NCBI GenBank assembly: GCA_022447685.1
Contig: JAKVAO010000005.1
Coordinates: 1 to 64,000, forward strand
Reading direction: 5' to 3'
DNA from: Candidatus Caenarcanales bacterium
GTDB taxonomy: Bacteria > Cyanobacteriota > Vampirovibrionia > LMEP-6097
Length of the DNA: 64,000 bases
Of this stretch, positions 33,113 through 42,842 are shown piece by piece. The notes beneath the pieces were generated by a model. It was not told the DNA's origin. It did no database searches and worked only from the letters and a program-made list of their open reading frames with translations. The position numbers and the translations under genes were made by a program. How positions within the stretch are numbered: the stretch's first letter is position 1; each line of letters begins with the position of its first letter.

Positions 33113-34363
33113 CTATCTTAAAAAATTATTCAATGATGAATTGAAAAAACTTGCTGCTGTGTCTATAGAACTATTTAACCGCGATTGTGCTGTATTTAAC
33201 TGTAAATTGGCTTCGACAAAATCAGCATCTTTGACTCTTGAAAGAGCTGTTTCTAACTGGTTTCCAAGTTTATCGTTGATTTCGTTGAGGTTCTGAATAC
33301 GTTTAATGGTTAGTCCCATTCTTGCTCTGATGTCGAGTAAGAATGTGGTATTTTCATCGATTTGTTTGATTAAGCCTTGAACAGTTGTTTGATCACCAGC
33401 TTCTAGTGCTGTCTCTAAGGCTGCAATGATTCTTAAGGTACCAATGTCGTCGCCTCTTGCACTAGAGTTATTGAAGCCAATCTCAGATAATACCGTCTGG
33501 TTACTAGTATCTTGGATTGAGATACGTGCTTCAGCATTAGTAAGGCTAGTACCAATTAAACTAGTATCAAGCTTGATTTGATAGGTTGGATCTTCAGCTG
33601 CAATAGCACCGACACCACCAGCTGTGGTATATGCGGTATTTATATTTGCTATTATCGTTGCCATATTAGCTGCTGCTGGTATATTTGCAGTGAAATTAAT
33701 TTCACCACCATTGCCATCATTAACAACAAAGTCAAGGTTACCACCAGCTGCCGAAGCTGGGTTAAGATTAATGCCTTGTATTACTGCTGGTCTTCCTTGA
33801 CCTATTAATGCATCTTTGATGTCGAAGGTATACTCTATATTCTCTGTACTTTTTTGTCTTTCATTATCTAAACCTTCTTTGTAAACAGCAAGATCAAAGC
33901 TGTCATTTGCATCAAGAAGCTGAAAAGGTGTTAGGTTACTTTGTTTACCAGAGAAAATATACTGCTCCCCAGATTTGGTGTTCGCTAGCTGTATCATCGC
34001 TTCACCTATACTTCTAAGTTCAGTGATATAACTTCTAAAAACACTTTCATCATTAGTTGCATTAGTTGCTGTGATTGCTATTTCTTTTAATCTGTCTACA
34101 TTGTCCTTCATTCCAGCAAGGGCATTTTCTGCAAGCTCAACTTGGGTTAAAGCATTATTCCTATTTGTAATAGTTTGATCGTTTTGAAGTATTTGTCCTT
34201 GGAAGTCAAGTGATAATGTATTTGCTCTTGGGTCTTCAAAGTTGTTTGCAAAAGCATTTCCTGAGTTGATTTTGTTAGAAGAGTTGATCAATAGCTCTTG
34301 GTTAAGCAAGATATTGCTGTGGAAGTGGTTGAATATTTGTTTAGTGCTGAGTCTATCTACCAT
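33113..34363 (-). CDS. flgL: Flagellar hook-associated protein FlgL, second paralogue
   Basis: Second junction protein between hook and filament. Flagellin-like N-terminal helices (MVDRLSTKQIFNHFHSNILLN; EDPRANTLSLDFQGQI), the family's GEQYIFSGKQSN, and a C-terminal ALSRVKDADFVEANLQLN. The 416-residue length is above the usual 300-320 because of an inserted module at about 213-290 (FVVNDGNGG...ANINTAYTTAGGVGA). It begins 3 bp after the other flgL, so the pair looks like a tandem duplication that has diverged strongly. Confidence 0.9.
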   Translation of the reverse strand: MVDRLSTKQIFNHFHSNILLNQELLINSSNKINSGNAFANNFEDPRANTLSLDFQGQILQNDQTITNRNNALTQVELAENALAGMKDNVDRLKEIAITATNATNDESVFRSYITELRSIGEAMIQLANTKSGEQYIFSGKQSNLTPFQLLDANDSFDLAVYKEGLDNERQKSTENIEYTFDIKDALIGQGRPAVIQGINLNPASAAGGNLDFVVNDGNGGEINFTANIPAAANMATIIANINTAYTTAGGVGAIAAEDPTYQIKLDTSLIGTSLTNAEARISIQDTSNQTVLSEIGFNNSSARGDDIGTLRIIAALETALEAGDQTTVQGLIKQIDENTTFLLDIRARMGLTIKRIQNLNEINDKLGNQLETALSRVKDADFVEANLQLNTAQSRLNSSIDTAASFFNSSLNNFLR

Positions 34364-34366
34364 GTC

Positions 34367-35647
34367 TTAAAAATTCACAAAATTAAAAATACTTGCGTTT
34401 ACTATTGTTGTTGCGTTCCTTAAAAGAGTGTCCATTACTAATTTAGATTGATTAGCTTCTACTATCGCTTCAGCTATAGGCATATCTTGCAAAGCTGATC
34501 TTTTGAGTTTGAGTGAAGTTACTTGGTCTTCATCTGCCGTTCTAGAGTCTTTGAAATCATTGAGTAAATTACCAGCAAGTGTTTGTTTACCAATTAATCT
34601 CTCAAGGTTAGCATCGACATCAACCATTAAAGAACGTACTCTCTCCACATCATTAGCAAAGTAGGCTTGCTGTAGTTGTTCAAGTGTATTCTGGAGATTT
34701 TGACTAGTACCTTTTTGCTTTTGAGCGATAATATTGAGATCATCAAGTACGCTAGGTTGATTTACTGTAGTTCCATTACTAATAGTTATAGAAGCAGCTT
34801 CATTATCAGTTGAACCTGTGATTAGTGATGTGTTGAATTCTAGTATTCCTGATGCTGGTGGATTTTCTTGCACTATTGTGCCATTTAAACCTGCGGTGTT
34901 TGCGGCACCATTAATGATTGCAATCACATTTGCTATTGGAGTTGTACCACCGGGGATATTTATATCTCCTGTGTCTATTGTATTGCCATTACCATCATTG
35001 ACAACAAGTCTAATATCTCCGCCAAGTGTAATTGGTATTGTGATTGCTGCAGAGCTACTAACTACAGCAGGTCCAGGAGTGGAGTTGAAAATGGTTTCTA
35101 ATCCTACACTAGATTGCATTCCATAGATTTGTCTGGGCCCTGAATCTAGTTCACCTTCTAAAAATTGATTGTTGTTGAAAATATTATTTGGGTCAAATTT
35201 AATTGTTTGTTTATCAGATTGTTTGCCTGAAAAAATATATTGACCATTGAGCTGTGAGTTTGCAAGTCTGAAAATTGTTTCTGCTGTTGAGTCTAATACT
35301 TCACCAAAGGCTTCTCTATCTTTTGCGTTTACAGTTGTATTACTTGCAAATAGTGCGTCGGTTTTTACTTGGTCAACTAAATTCTTGATATCGCTAATAG
35401 TTCTTTCACTAATTTCAATCAGTGATTCAACGTTACCTTTGACGCCTGATTGTTCTTCAGCTTCATTTATTCTGTTGCCGAGTTCTGTGATTTGTTTTAC
35501 AGCTTTAGGATCATCGCCTAATTCAAGAATCTTTTCACCAGAGTTTAACTGTAAGCTACTTCTAATATAGCTACTTTGGCTACTTAGTAAACTAGATCTG
35601 ACCTCATTGAAGCCTTGAAGAAAGCCGATTCGACCAATTCCACTCAT
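34367..35647 (-). CDS. flgL: Flagellar hook-associated protein FlgL, first paralogue
   Basis: A 426-residue FlgL: N-terminal helices (RSSLLSSQSSYIRSSLQLNS; GDDPKAVKQITELGNRI), NGQYIFSGKQSD at about 134-145, the shared module at about 215-295 (LVVNDGNGN...IINGAANTAGLNGT) and a C-terminal LQDMPIAEAIVEANQSKLVM. It follows the first flgK by 83 bp and is followed after 3 bp by the second flgL. Confidence 0.9.
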   Translation of the reverse strand: MSGIGRIGFLQGFNEVRSSLLSSQSSYIRSSLQLNSGEKILELGDDPKAVKQITELGNRINEAEEQSGVKGNVESLIEISERTISDIKNLVDQVKTDALFASNTTVNAKDREAFGEVLDSTAETIFRLANSQLNGQYIFSGKQSDKQTIKFDPNNIFNNNQFLEGELDSGPRQIYGMQSSVGLETIFNSTPGPAVVSSSAAITIPITLGGDIRLVVNDGNGNTIDTGDINIPGGTTPIANVIAIINGAANTAGLNGTIVQENPPASGILEFNTSLITGSTDNEAASITISNGTTVNQPSVLDDLNIIAQKQKGTSQNLQNTLEQLQQAYFANDVERVRSLMVDVDANLERLIGKQTLAGNLLNDFKDSRTADEDQVTSLKLKRSALQDMPIAEAIVEANQSKLVMDTLLRNATTIVNASIFNFVNF

Positions 35648-35730
35648 ATATCTATTAAGTACAAACTTTATAGTTTTTTTGCTAGATTTTTGTGCTTATT
35701 TTCACTTTAAACATCAGCTGCTTATACTAG

Positions 35731-37959
35731 TTAAAATGCACTAAGTATCTCAGTAATAGATTGATCCAGGGCGGAAAAAGCCCTTGCGTTGGCAGAAAAA
35801 GCTTTCTGGTATCTGATAAGATTTGCAGCTTCTTCTTCTAAATTGACTTCTTCAAATGCACTTCTCTGAGCATTAATGGCTTTTACTATTCCATTATAGG
35901 TTTCGGCATTGATTTCAGCTTGGAAATTTTCCTCATTTAGTCTTGAAACCATTTCACTATAGGCAACTTGAAAACTTCTACTGGTATCATTTCTTACTGA
36001 ATTGGGAACTATCTCTATTTCGAAATGCCCAAAGTTATTGCTTAGATCATTATCTCCAAAGCTAGCACCATTCATTAATACTCCAATAAAAGCTGCTCCT
36101 GCTGGTGGAGTGCCTTCCCAGTTACCTTCTTTGGCTGGTAATGGGGCTCCAGCTAGATTGGTAGGTAGTCCAATCGGGGTATAAGATTCATCATAAAACT
36201 GAACTTGGACTAGGCTATCTGCTCCAATGCCGTTATTACCCGCGTTATAAACTTGACCATCACCGTCATCATTTATTATTCCCTTTGCTCTAACTTGGTA
36301 AAGTGTTGCAGGATTGATTGGTAGGAAGGATCTATTCGGGTTTGGGTCACTGGCTTTCAGGTAGAGTTTATCGGTCTCTTTCTTGTGATTCATCAAAGCA
36401 GTATTGCCATTATAAAATTCAGCAATTTCTTCAATAATTGTATTGTCACTTACTGTAATCCCTCCAGCATTTTTCACTTCTCCAACAGCAAGTAAGCTGG
36501 GATCATTAGTAACTAGAGGGTTTACTCGAAAATTCTCTGCTGAATTACCCTCAAAAAGTGGTGTGCCATTATTTCCTTTCTCGTCAGTAGCAACACTTAG
36601 TATGTTGTTGACAAGTGTTTTGAAATTTACGGCAAAGTTTGAAAGCTCTCTTCTTGCATTTGGTACGGCAACTTCAAGGGTAAATAATTGGGCACCAATA
36701 TCTCCTCTGCTGATATCAATAGTTCCAAAGGAAGTGCCATTTGGATTTTTAAGAAATAGTTTAGTTGGGTGGACTCCATCCTGAATATCATCGTTACCAA
36801 AGTCAATATCAATAGGGTAAAAAAGCTGTTTTGCATTCAATAAAACTATACTCTCAGGGTTTTTGCCGTTTACTGTAGTCGGTGCAGCAGGTAAGCCTAA
36901 TGCGGCGGCGGCAGGTGAAGGGGCTACTATGCTGATTGAACTAGTTGCATTAAGGATATTATCATCAACTAATCTTGTCTCAAGTACAATTTGTCCTGCA
37001 TTATCCACGGAGGCTACGCTACCATTACCACCAAAAGCTCTGAAGTGAAGGTTAATACTTTCCACAGCCTCTCTAGGAGTTGCATTATCTGGTAAATTTA
37101 CTGTGAAGTTGGTTAAGGCGCCATTACCGTTGTTTACACTTAAATTAAGTTCTCTGTTTCCCGGACCAATTGCAGGAGCTATTGGAATATCAAAGTCTGA
37201 AAATACTATTGAACCAGTTATCACAGCTTCTTCATTTGGACTGAGGTAAGTTGGCATTCTGATTTCATAGATATCTCCGTTTTGATTAGTCCTGAAATCA
37301 AAATCTATCATCCCTTTTAGATCCCGGATAAGAGCATCTCTTTGATCTTCAAAGCTACTTACATCGATATTATTAACTTTTAGTATATTAATTTGTTTTT
37401 GCGCACTCGCTAACTTAACTAGTCTTGAATTAAGAATATCAATAGATTGTCTCAATTCACCTTTGATTGGTGAATTTACACCTTCACTAATTTTTCTTAA
37501 GCTAGTATCAACAATATTAATACTATTAGCTAGTCCAGAGGCGGCATCAAGAAAGCTTCTTCTAAATGTAGAGTTGGTCGGCTCATTGGAGAGGTCATTT
37601 GCTGCATCATAGAAAGTTTGCATTCTTTCATTGATTACCTGGTCTGTTGGTGTTCCGAGTATTTGGGTGATTTGAGAGGCAACATTCGCTACTCTATCAA
37701 AAAATTCAAGCTGGGTAATATTATTTCCATATTGTACTTCTAGAAATTGATTTTTTGCTCTCTGTATATTCTCGACTCTTACACTAGTGCCGACTAGCTT
37801 GCCAGGTACTAATTCTTGGGCAACTACGTTTTGTTGGTTTATTAATTTTCTTGTGTAATTCTCTGTATTAGCATTCGCTATATTATTACCCGTGATTCTC
37901 AAGCCTGATTGAGAAACCATCATGCCATTTACAGTTAAATTTAAGCCTTGAATGCTCAT
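35731..37959 (-). CDS. flgK: Flagellar hook-associated protein FlgK, first paralogue
   Basis: A 742-residue FlgK heading the leftward operon. N-terminus LTVNGMMVSQSGLRITGNNIANANTENYTRK, C-terminus NLEEEAANLIRYQKAFSANARAFSALDQSI, both diagnostic. It shares with the second FlgK the module at about 268-345 (LSVNNGNGAL...GGNGSVAS) and the beta-rich insert at about 553-650 (NAGNNGIGADSLVQVQFYD ... NNFGHFEIEI). Both FlgKs keep the terminal helices needed for assembly, so both may be functional and used alternately or in one filament base. Confidence 0.93.
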   Translation of the reverse strand: MSIQGLNLTVNGMMVSQSGLRITGNNIANANTENYTRKLINQQNVVAQELVPGKLVGTSVRVENIQRAKNQFLEVQYGNNITQLEFFDRVANVASQITQILGTPTDQVINERMQTFYDAANDLSNEPTNSTFRRSFLDAASGLANSINIVDTSLRKISEGVNSPIKGELRQSIDILNSRLVKLASAQKQINILKVNNIDVSSFEDQRDALIRDLKGMIDFDFRTNQNGDIYEIRMPTYLSPNEEAVITGSIVFSDFDIPIAPAIGPGNRELNLSVNNGNGALTNFTVNLPDNATPREAVESINLHFRAFGGNGSVASVDNAGQIVLETRLVDDNILNATSSISIVAPSPAAAALGLPAAPTTVNGKNPESIVLLNAKQLFYPIDIDFGNDDIQDGVHPTKLFLKNPNGTSFGTIDISRGDIGAQLFTLEVAVPNARRELSNFAVNFKTLVNNILSVATDEKGNNGTPLFEGNSAENFRVNPLVTNDPSLLAVGEVKNAGGITVSDNTIIEEIAEFYNGNTALMNHKKETDKLYLKASDPNPNRSFLPINPATLYQVRAKGIINDDGDGQVYNAGNNGIGADSLVQVQFYDESYTPIGLPTNLAGAPLPAKEGNWEGTPPAGAAFIGVLMNGASFGDNDLSNNFGHFEIEIVPNSVRNDTSRSFQVAYSEMVSRLNEENFQAEINAETYNGIVKAINAQRSAFEEVNLEEEAANLIRYQKAFSANARAFSALDQSITEILSAF

Positions 37960-38101
37960 TTATTGCTACTAGAAGTCACTGGATTTAAGGGGGATTTTAG
38001 TGAGATTACGGGATATGAACTATTTAGACCCCTAAATTTTGACTTTTACCTAGATTTCTGAACCTAATTTGTAATATCATAAGAGCTAAAAGGTTGATTT
38101 T

Positions 38102-39250
38102 ATGAGTAAAATTCAGAGTTATCTTGACCTAATGCTTAGCGGTAATCATCTACCTGACCCAGCTAACTCGAAAATTGCTGTAGCAATGAGTGGAGGGGTG
38201 GATAGTTCTGTGGCAATCTATATACTAAAAGAACTAGGTTATGAGGTCTTTGGGATTACTGCATGGCTAATATCAGGTTCGGGTAAATGTTGTGATAATG
38301 GTGTTGTTGATGCCGTGAAGGTCTGTGATCAATTAGGTGTGGAACATCACGCTGTAGATCTAAGGCAAGCTTTTGCTGATGGAATCATCAAAGATTTTCA
38401 TGAATCTTATGCGCGTGGGGAAACTCCAATTCCTTGTATTTCTTGTAACAATGACATGAAGTGGGGATCTTTACTTCAGTATTCTTTAGAGAATTTGGGG
38501 GCAAGCCATTTAGCTTCTGGGCACTACGCAAAGCTTAGTTTTGATGAAAGTACTAGTAATTTTGATTTACATCGTCCAGTTGAAGCGAAGAAAGATCAGA
38601 GTTATATGCTCTGGGGGTTGAATCAAGACCAGTTAGCTAAAACTATATTTCCTTTAGCAGACTTTACTAAGGAACAGATTCGGGAGATTGCTGAACTTGG
38701 GGATTTATGTGTTGCTAACAAAGAAGAATCACAGGATATTTGTTTTGTAAGTAATGGTATGACTAACTCTGAGTATTTGACTAAGATTCTAGGTGAAAAA
38801 GAGGGACCTATTATTTTAGCTAGTACTGGTGAGGAATTAGCTAAGCATACAGGTAGTTTTAATTATACCTATGGTCAGAGAAAGGGTTTGAAGATTGCTT
38901 ATAAAGAACCTTTATATGTAACTAAGATTGATTCTGACGCTAATATTGTATATGTTGGAACTAAAGAAGAGCTTCTTTCTCAGAAAGCTGTGGGTAATAG
39001 GGTGAATATGACGGCTAAAGTTAATTTAGACGATAGTAATTCATTTGAAGCTTTGACTAAGATTCGTTATAACTCTAAGCCTAGTCTTGCTAGGGTTTAT
39101 ATGGATTCAGTAGATTCTGATTACTTAGAAGTTGAGTTCAAAGAACCAGTAGAGGCTGTGACTCCAGGTCAGGCTATGGTTTTTTATGATCCTGTAGATA
39201 CCGCTAAAGTGCTTGGTGGTGCCTGGATTGATGGTGTTTCTGTTTTATAA
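38102..39250 (+). CDS. mnmA: tRNA-specific 2-thiouridylase
   Basis: Thiolates U34 of Lys, Glu and Gln tRNAs. The ATP-pyrophosphatase P-loop AMSGGVDSSVAIY (SGGVDSS at 30-36) is present, with PIPCISCN (first catalytic Cys region), SGHYAKL, KDQSYMLWGL, and SQDICFV carrying the second catalytic Cys. The C-terminal beta-barrel with TPGQAMVFYD completes the 382-residue protein. An N-terminal extension of about 20 residues precedes the P-loop. Divergent from the flagellar operon. Confidence 0.94.
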   Translation: MSKIQSYLDLMLSGNHLPDPANSKIAVAMSGGVDSSVAIYILKELGYEVFGITAWLISGSGKCCDNGVVDAVKVCDQLGVEHHAVDLRQAFADGIIKDFHESYARGETPIPCISCNNDMKWGSLLQYSLENLGASHLASGHYAKLSFDESTSNFDLHRPVEAKKDQSYMLWGLNQDQLAKTIFPLADFTKEQIREIAELGDLCVANKEESQDICFVSNGMTNSEYLTKILGEKEGPIILASTGEELAKHTGSFNYTYGQRKGLKIAYKEPLYVTKIDSDANIVYVGTKEELLSQKAVGNRVNMTAKVNLDDSNSFEALTKIRYNSKPSLARVYMDSVDSDYLEVEFKEPVEAVTPGQAMVFYDPVDTAKVLGGAWIDGVSVL

Positions 39251-39350
39251 TATTTCAGCTTGACTAGTTAAGATAATTCATGTTACCCTGTTTCCTTTAA
39301 ATAAGTATTGTTATGTGTATTGAGGGTTAATTTAAGATTTATCTTGGCTT

Positions 39351-41810
39351 ATGATTGCTTTAGCACCAGCTCTTACTGTTGATGATAATGGTAGTAAGAA
39401 TAATAGGGTTACAAGCCACTTACCAGATGCTAGTAGGACTTTACCTGCAAAAACAAAGTCTCAGTTCGTAAAACCTAAGCTTTTGTCTTTGTTTGAAAAA
39501 AGAACTGTGGATCCTAGGTTAATAGGTGTATGGAATAAATCTTTAAGAATTGTTGATCTTGAAATTTTGAAGAAAATGAAAAAGAACGCTGTATTGAAAG
39601 AAGATTCTTTCAGAACTCTTTCGAAATTTTTACCTGATTTTAGAACCCTTAGGGCAAATATTGATGAATTGAAAAATGAAGATGAATATTTATGTCAGCA
39701 AGCTTACCCTCAGATCAAATTGTTATTTGAAGATTACCTGAGCAATATAAACTTAATAACTGAAAATATATATCGTGATTTGAGTTTTCATTTTGATAAT
39801 GATCAAAAGAAAGAATTAACTGAACGTATTCAGTCTTTAAGTGAAAGTTTAAGAGAACTTCATCAGGCTATCCCTATTGAAGATATTTCATTGAATTCGA
39901 AAAATGAAATTTTTTATCAAAAACTAAATCAGATTAATTCCAATCATAGAGATTTGGTTAATTATATTGTCAAAAACTCTTATGAGCAGGACTATGAAAA
40001 CAGGATAGAGCTGCTCCAAAGTCAAACTGTATTGAATTTAACTAAATTCAAAAATATAGATGAGCTTGAATTACAAAATTATCCACCATCTAACTTGAAG
40101 AATATTTTACTAAATATCAACTTAAAACTTTTAGTTGCTGAAGATGTTGCCCTCTCTGAGAAAAAAAGTAAACTGGAAAGGAAGTCTTTGCTTAAAGGTT
40201 TAGAAAATATTCAAGAGGCTCTAGAAAACTTTCCTGAAGATGAAGAATTAATATATAGTGGGGCTTTGCATTTAAAGCATTGTTTTAAAAATGAAATGGA
40301 AAATATACTTGGAGTTTCTCAGGTGAATAATGAGATGAAGTTAGAAGTATTATCCGATTTGATTAAATTACAGAGGTTTGACTTTAATTCAGATAATCCA
40401 TTACAAGGTTTATTTAGTATTTTGAATAATATTGATGATGATCAAATAATAACTTTATTGGCTGATGATATTGTGCTTAAGGGATTTTTAGAGTCTGGAG
40501 AGGGAGGAGAGTTTATCCATCAATTAAGTGAATTAAGGGAGACGGTAAATAACAGCTTCGAAAACTGGCTTTTCATCGGGGCAAGTCAAAGGAAAAAAAG
40601 TTTAACCAAGTCAAGAGAACAATTTGAAAAAATGCAAGCTAGGTTAGATAATATTATCAAGCAATCGGGTAATTATGTAAGGTCTTTAAATTTCGAACGT
40701 TTGAGTGATTATTTGCCAAAAAAAATTGATGAGCTCCAATATTCTAATTTAGGATTATTTATTCAAAGCCTAGAGTCATTAAAAAATACTCTGGAGATTC
40801 AATTAGAAGACGGGAAAATAAGGAATTTTTTGAAAAATCGTCTACCTAAACTTATTGAAGCCAGTAACCAAAAGTTACCAGGTGCTTATATCCCTGATGA
40901 CGTTAGTCCAGATAGGTGTAATAATATTTCTGGCTTTGGTAAATATATTGAAGAACTTAAAAAGTTAAGCTTGGAAAAATTTCTTGTTAAAGAAACAAGT
41001 GATGAAATATTAAGGACAAAACAAGTATTAAAGCATAGAGATCAGAATCTTGAATTGCTTGTTTATAACCCTAAGCAAATTAATCAATGGTTTTCAAAAT
41101 TAGTGTTTAATGCATCTTTAATTGACAATGAAAATCCAAATTCACTTGTTTGGGAAGGAGTAGGTTTTTTTAAATTGAAACAAGTCTTATCCTCTATGCA
41201 GGAATCTGTAAAACAGCTTTTTGAATATGCTAAGCCGGAATTTGAAGTAGAGAATTCTCGCGAGCATGAAATATCTAAGTTAAGTAAGTTAGATGAATTT
41301 ATGAATGAGGCAAGTAAGGTATCTGGTTATTTTGAATTTGGACAATCTGTGGCTGAAAGAATTCTCTCACCAATGTTTAAAAGTAACATGTGGATTAAAA
41401 GCAATAAGGTTCAAAAACAATTAATTAATAGTGGTTTTAGGACTGGTTTAAACTATCGCTCAGAGATGATAATTCCTGGTTTAATGGAAATTAAACATAA
41501 ACCAGAGGACGTATTCTTAAATAGATATGAGCAAAATATAAAAGATAATGTTGAAGTTGCTTTTGGACCTATCCGTATTTATGGAGCTCCCATTATTCAA
41601 GGAGATAAAAAATCATTTTTGATTTTGAATATTGGACATAATAAAAAAGCTGACCTACAAATAATTGATTTGGAACAAGCTTTGCGTAACTTACTCACTT
41701 ACTATAGTAAATTTAAGAAAAATGCAATCGAGAAAGCCGGTGGTGATCAGAAAAAAGCTGAAAAGATCATACAAGAATTTAGATCTCAAAACAAGCATCT
41801 TTTTCTATAG
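39351..41810 (+). CDS. Unrecognised large coiled-coil protein
   Basis: At 819 residues it is the largest unknown gene in the window. It is almost entirely helical with many Leu/Lys/Glu heptads (RIQSLSESLRELHQAIP; FEKMQARLDNIIKQSGNYV). No signal peptide, membrane segment or nucleotide motif. The C-terminal 120 residues look more globular (NVEVAFGPIRIYGAPIIQGD; FLILNIGHNKKADLQIIDLE). It stands between mnmA and pyrB with its own upstream gap of 100 bp. Function unknown. Confidence 0.7.
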   Translation: MIALAPALTVDDNGSKNNRVTSHLPDASRTLPAKTKSQFVKPKLLSLFEKRTVDPRLIGVWNKSLRIVDLEILKKMKKNAVLKEDSFRTLSKFLPDFRTLRANIDELKNEDEYLCQQAYPQIKLLFEDYLSNINLITENIYRDLSFHFDNDQKKELTERIQSLSESLRELHQAIPIEDISLNSKNEIFYQKLNQINSNHRDLVNYIVKNSYEQDYENRIELLQSQTVLNLTKFKNIDELELQNYPPSNLKNILLNINLKLLVAEDVALSEKKSKLERKSLLKGLENIQEALENFPEDEELIYSGALHLKHCFKNEMENILGVSQVNNEMKLEVLSDLIKLQRFDFNSDNPLQGLFSILNNIDDDQIITLLADDIVLKGFLESGEGGEFIHQLSELRETVNNSFENWLFIGASQRKKSLTKSREQFEKMQARLDNIIKQSGNYVRSLNFERLSDYLPKKIDELQYSNLGLFIQSLESLKNTLEIQLEDGKIRNFLKNRLPKLIEASNQKLPGAYIPDDVSPDRCNNISGFGKYIEELKKLSLEKFLVKETSDEILRTKQVLKHRDQNLELLVYNPKQINQWFSKLVFNASLIDNENPNSLVWEGVGFFKLKQVLSSMQESVKQLFEYAKPEFEVENSREHEISKLSKLDEFMNEASKVSGYFEFGQSVAERILSPMFKSNMWIKSNKVQKQLINSGFRTGLNYRSEMIIPGLMEIKHKPEDVFLNRYEQNIKDNVEVAFGPIRIYGAPIIQGDKKSFLILNIGHNKKADLQIIDLEQALRNLLTYYSKFKKNAIEKAGGDQKKAEKIIQEFRSQNKHLFL

Positions 41811-41840
41811 TAAACAGAACTTCTAAATTATAGACTAATA

Positions 41841-42842
41841 ATGCTAAAATCAATCTTTGGCATGTATTCTAAGCATTTAATTTCGATTGCAGATCTTAGT
41901 AATGAAGAAATCCTTAGGATTTTAGATAGAGCTAAGTATTGGTGTGAGCATCAAGAAGATGAGGTGCCAGAATCGCTTAAATCTCTAAGTAAACCTATAG
42001 TTTGTAATTTGTTTTTTGAACCTAGTACTAGAACAAGATTCTCATTTGAAGTTGCTGCTAAGAAGATGAATCTTCACGTTTTAAATTTTGATTTTAAAAG
42101 TTCTAGTTCCCAGAAAGGTGAGTCTTTCTACGATACTGTAAGAACGCTTGAAGCTATGGGGGTAAAAGTTGCAATAGTAAGATCTACTGAGGAAAATCTT
42201 TTGGGTTCTATCGCTGATCAGATGCAAAATGTTGCTCTTGTCAATGCTGGAGCTGGAGTGAGCGATCATCCAACTCAGGCACTACTCGATATGATGACGA
42301 TTATGCAAGAGTTTCCTAAGATTGAGGGTTTGAATATAGCTATAGTTGGTGATGTTAAGCATAGCCGTGTTGCAAGATCTTCGATTCAGACTCTTTCTCG
42401 TTTCGGAGCTAATATTATGATTTGTGGGCCAGATGAATTTATTCCTGACTTAGAGATTGTTTCTATAAAAACAGCTAGAGCTAATTATGCTTACTCTGAG
42501 ACTACAGCTCAGGCTATTCTGGATAAAGTAACTGTGGTTCAAGACATGGATGAGGCGATTTATAAGGCTGATATCGTCATGATGCTAAGAATTCAGAATG
42601 AGAGACATAATTATAGTTTAGGTCAGTATCGTGAAAAATATGGACTTACTACTGATAGAGCAAGGATGATGAAAGAAGGTGCTAAAATTATGCATCCAGC
42701 ACCTTTCAATAGAGGGGTTGAGATTGATGACGAGATGGTAGAAGCTGCTAACTCCCTCATCTTTAGGCAGGTGGCTAATGGTGTTGCTGTTAGAATGTCA
42801 GTGCTCGAAAGAGCTGTTGCTGATGCTAAAGTAAAAGTCTAA
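41841..42842 (+). CDS. pyrB: Aspartate carbamoyltransferase catalytic chain
   Basis: Second step of pyrimidine synthesis. The carbamoyl phosphate site FFEPSTRTRFSFE is at 58-70 (STRT 62-65), followed by DFKSSSSQKGES, DHPTQALLD (aspartate domain), HSRVARS and a C-terminal MHPAPFNRGVEID. The length of 333 is normal. Its stop overlaps the pyrK start by one base (TAATG), so the two are co-translated. No pyrI regulatory chain gene is near. Confidence 0.96.
   Translation: MLKSIFGMYSKHLISIADLSNEEILRILDRAKYWCEHQEDEVPESLKSLSKPIVCNLFFEPSTRTRFSFEVAAKKMNLHVLNFDFKSSSSQKGESFYDTVRTLEAMGVKVAIVRSTEENLLGSIADQMQNVALVNAGAGVSDHPTQALLDMMTIMQEFPKIEGLNIAIVGDVKHSRVARSSIQTLSRFGANIMICGPDEFIPDLEIVSIKTARANYAYSETTAQAILDKVTVVQDMDEAIYKADIVMMLRIQNERHNYSLGQYREKYGLTTDRARMMKEGAKIMHPAPFNRGVEIDDEMVEAANSLIFRQVANGVAVRMSVLERAVADAKVKV

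Noticed and set aside
36443..36784. Long open frame antisense to flgK (and others such as 31167-31505 and 34818-35126)
   Set aside because: They lie wholly inside clear flgK/flgL genes, have compositions typical of shadow frames and no ribosome binding site.
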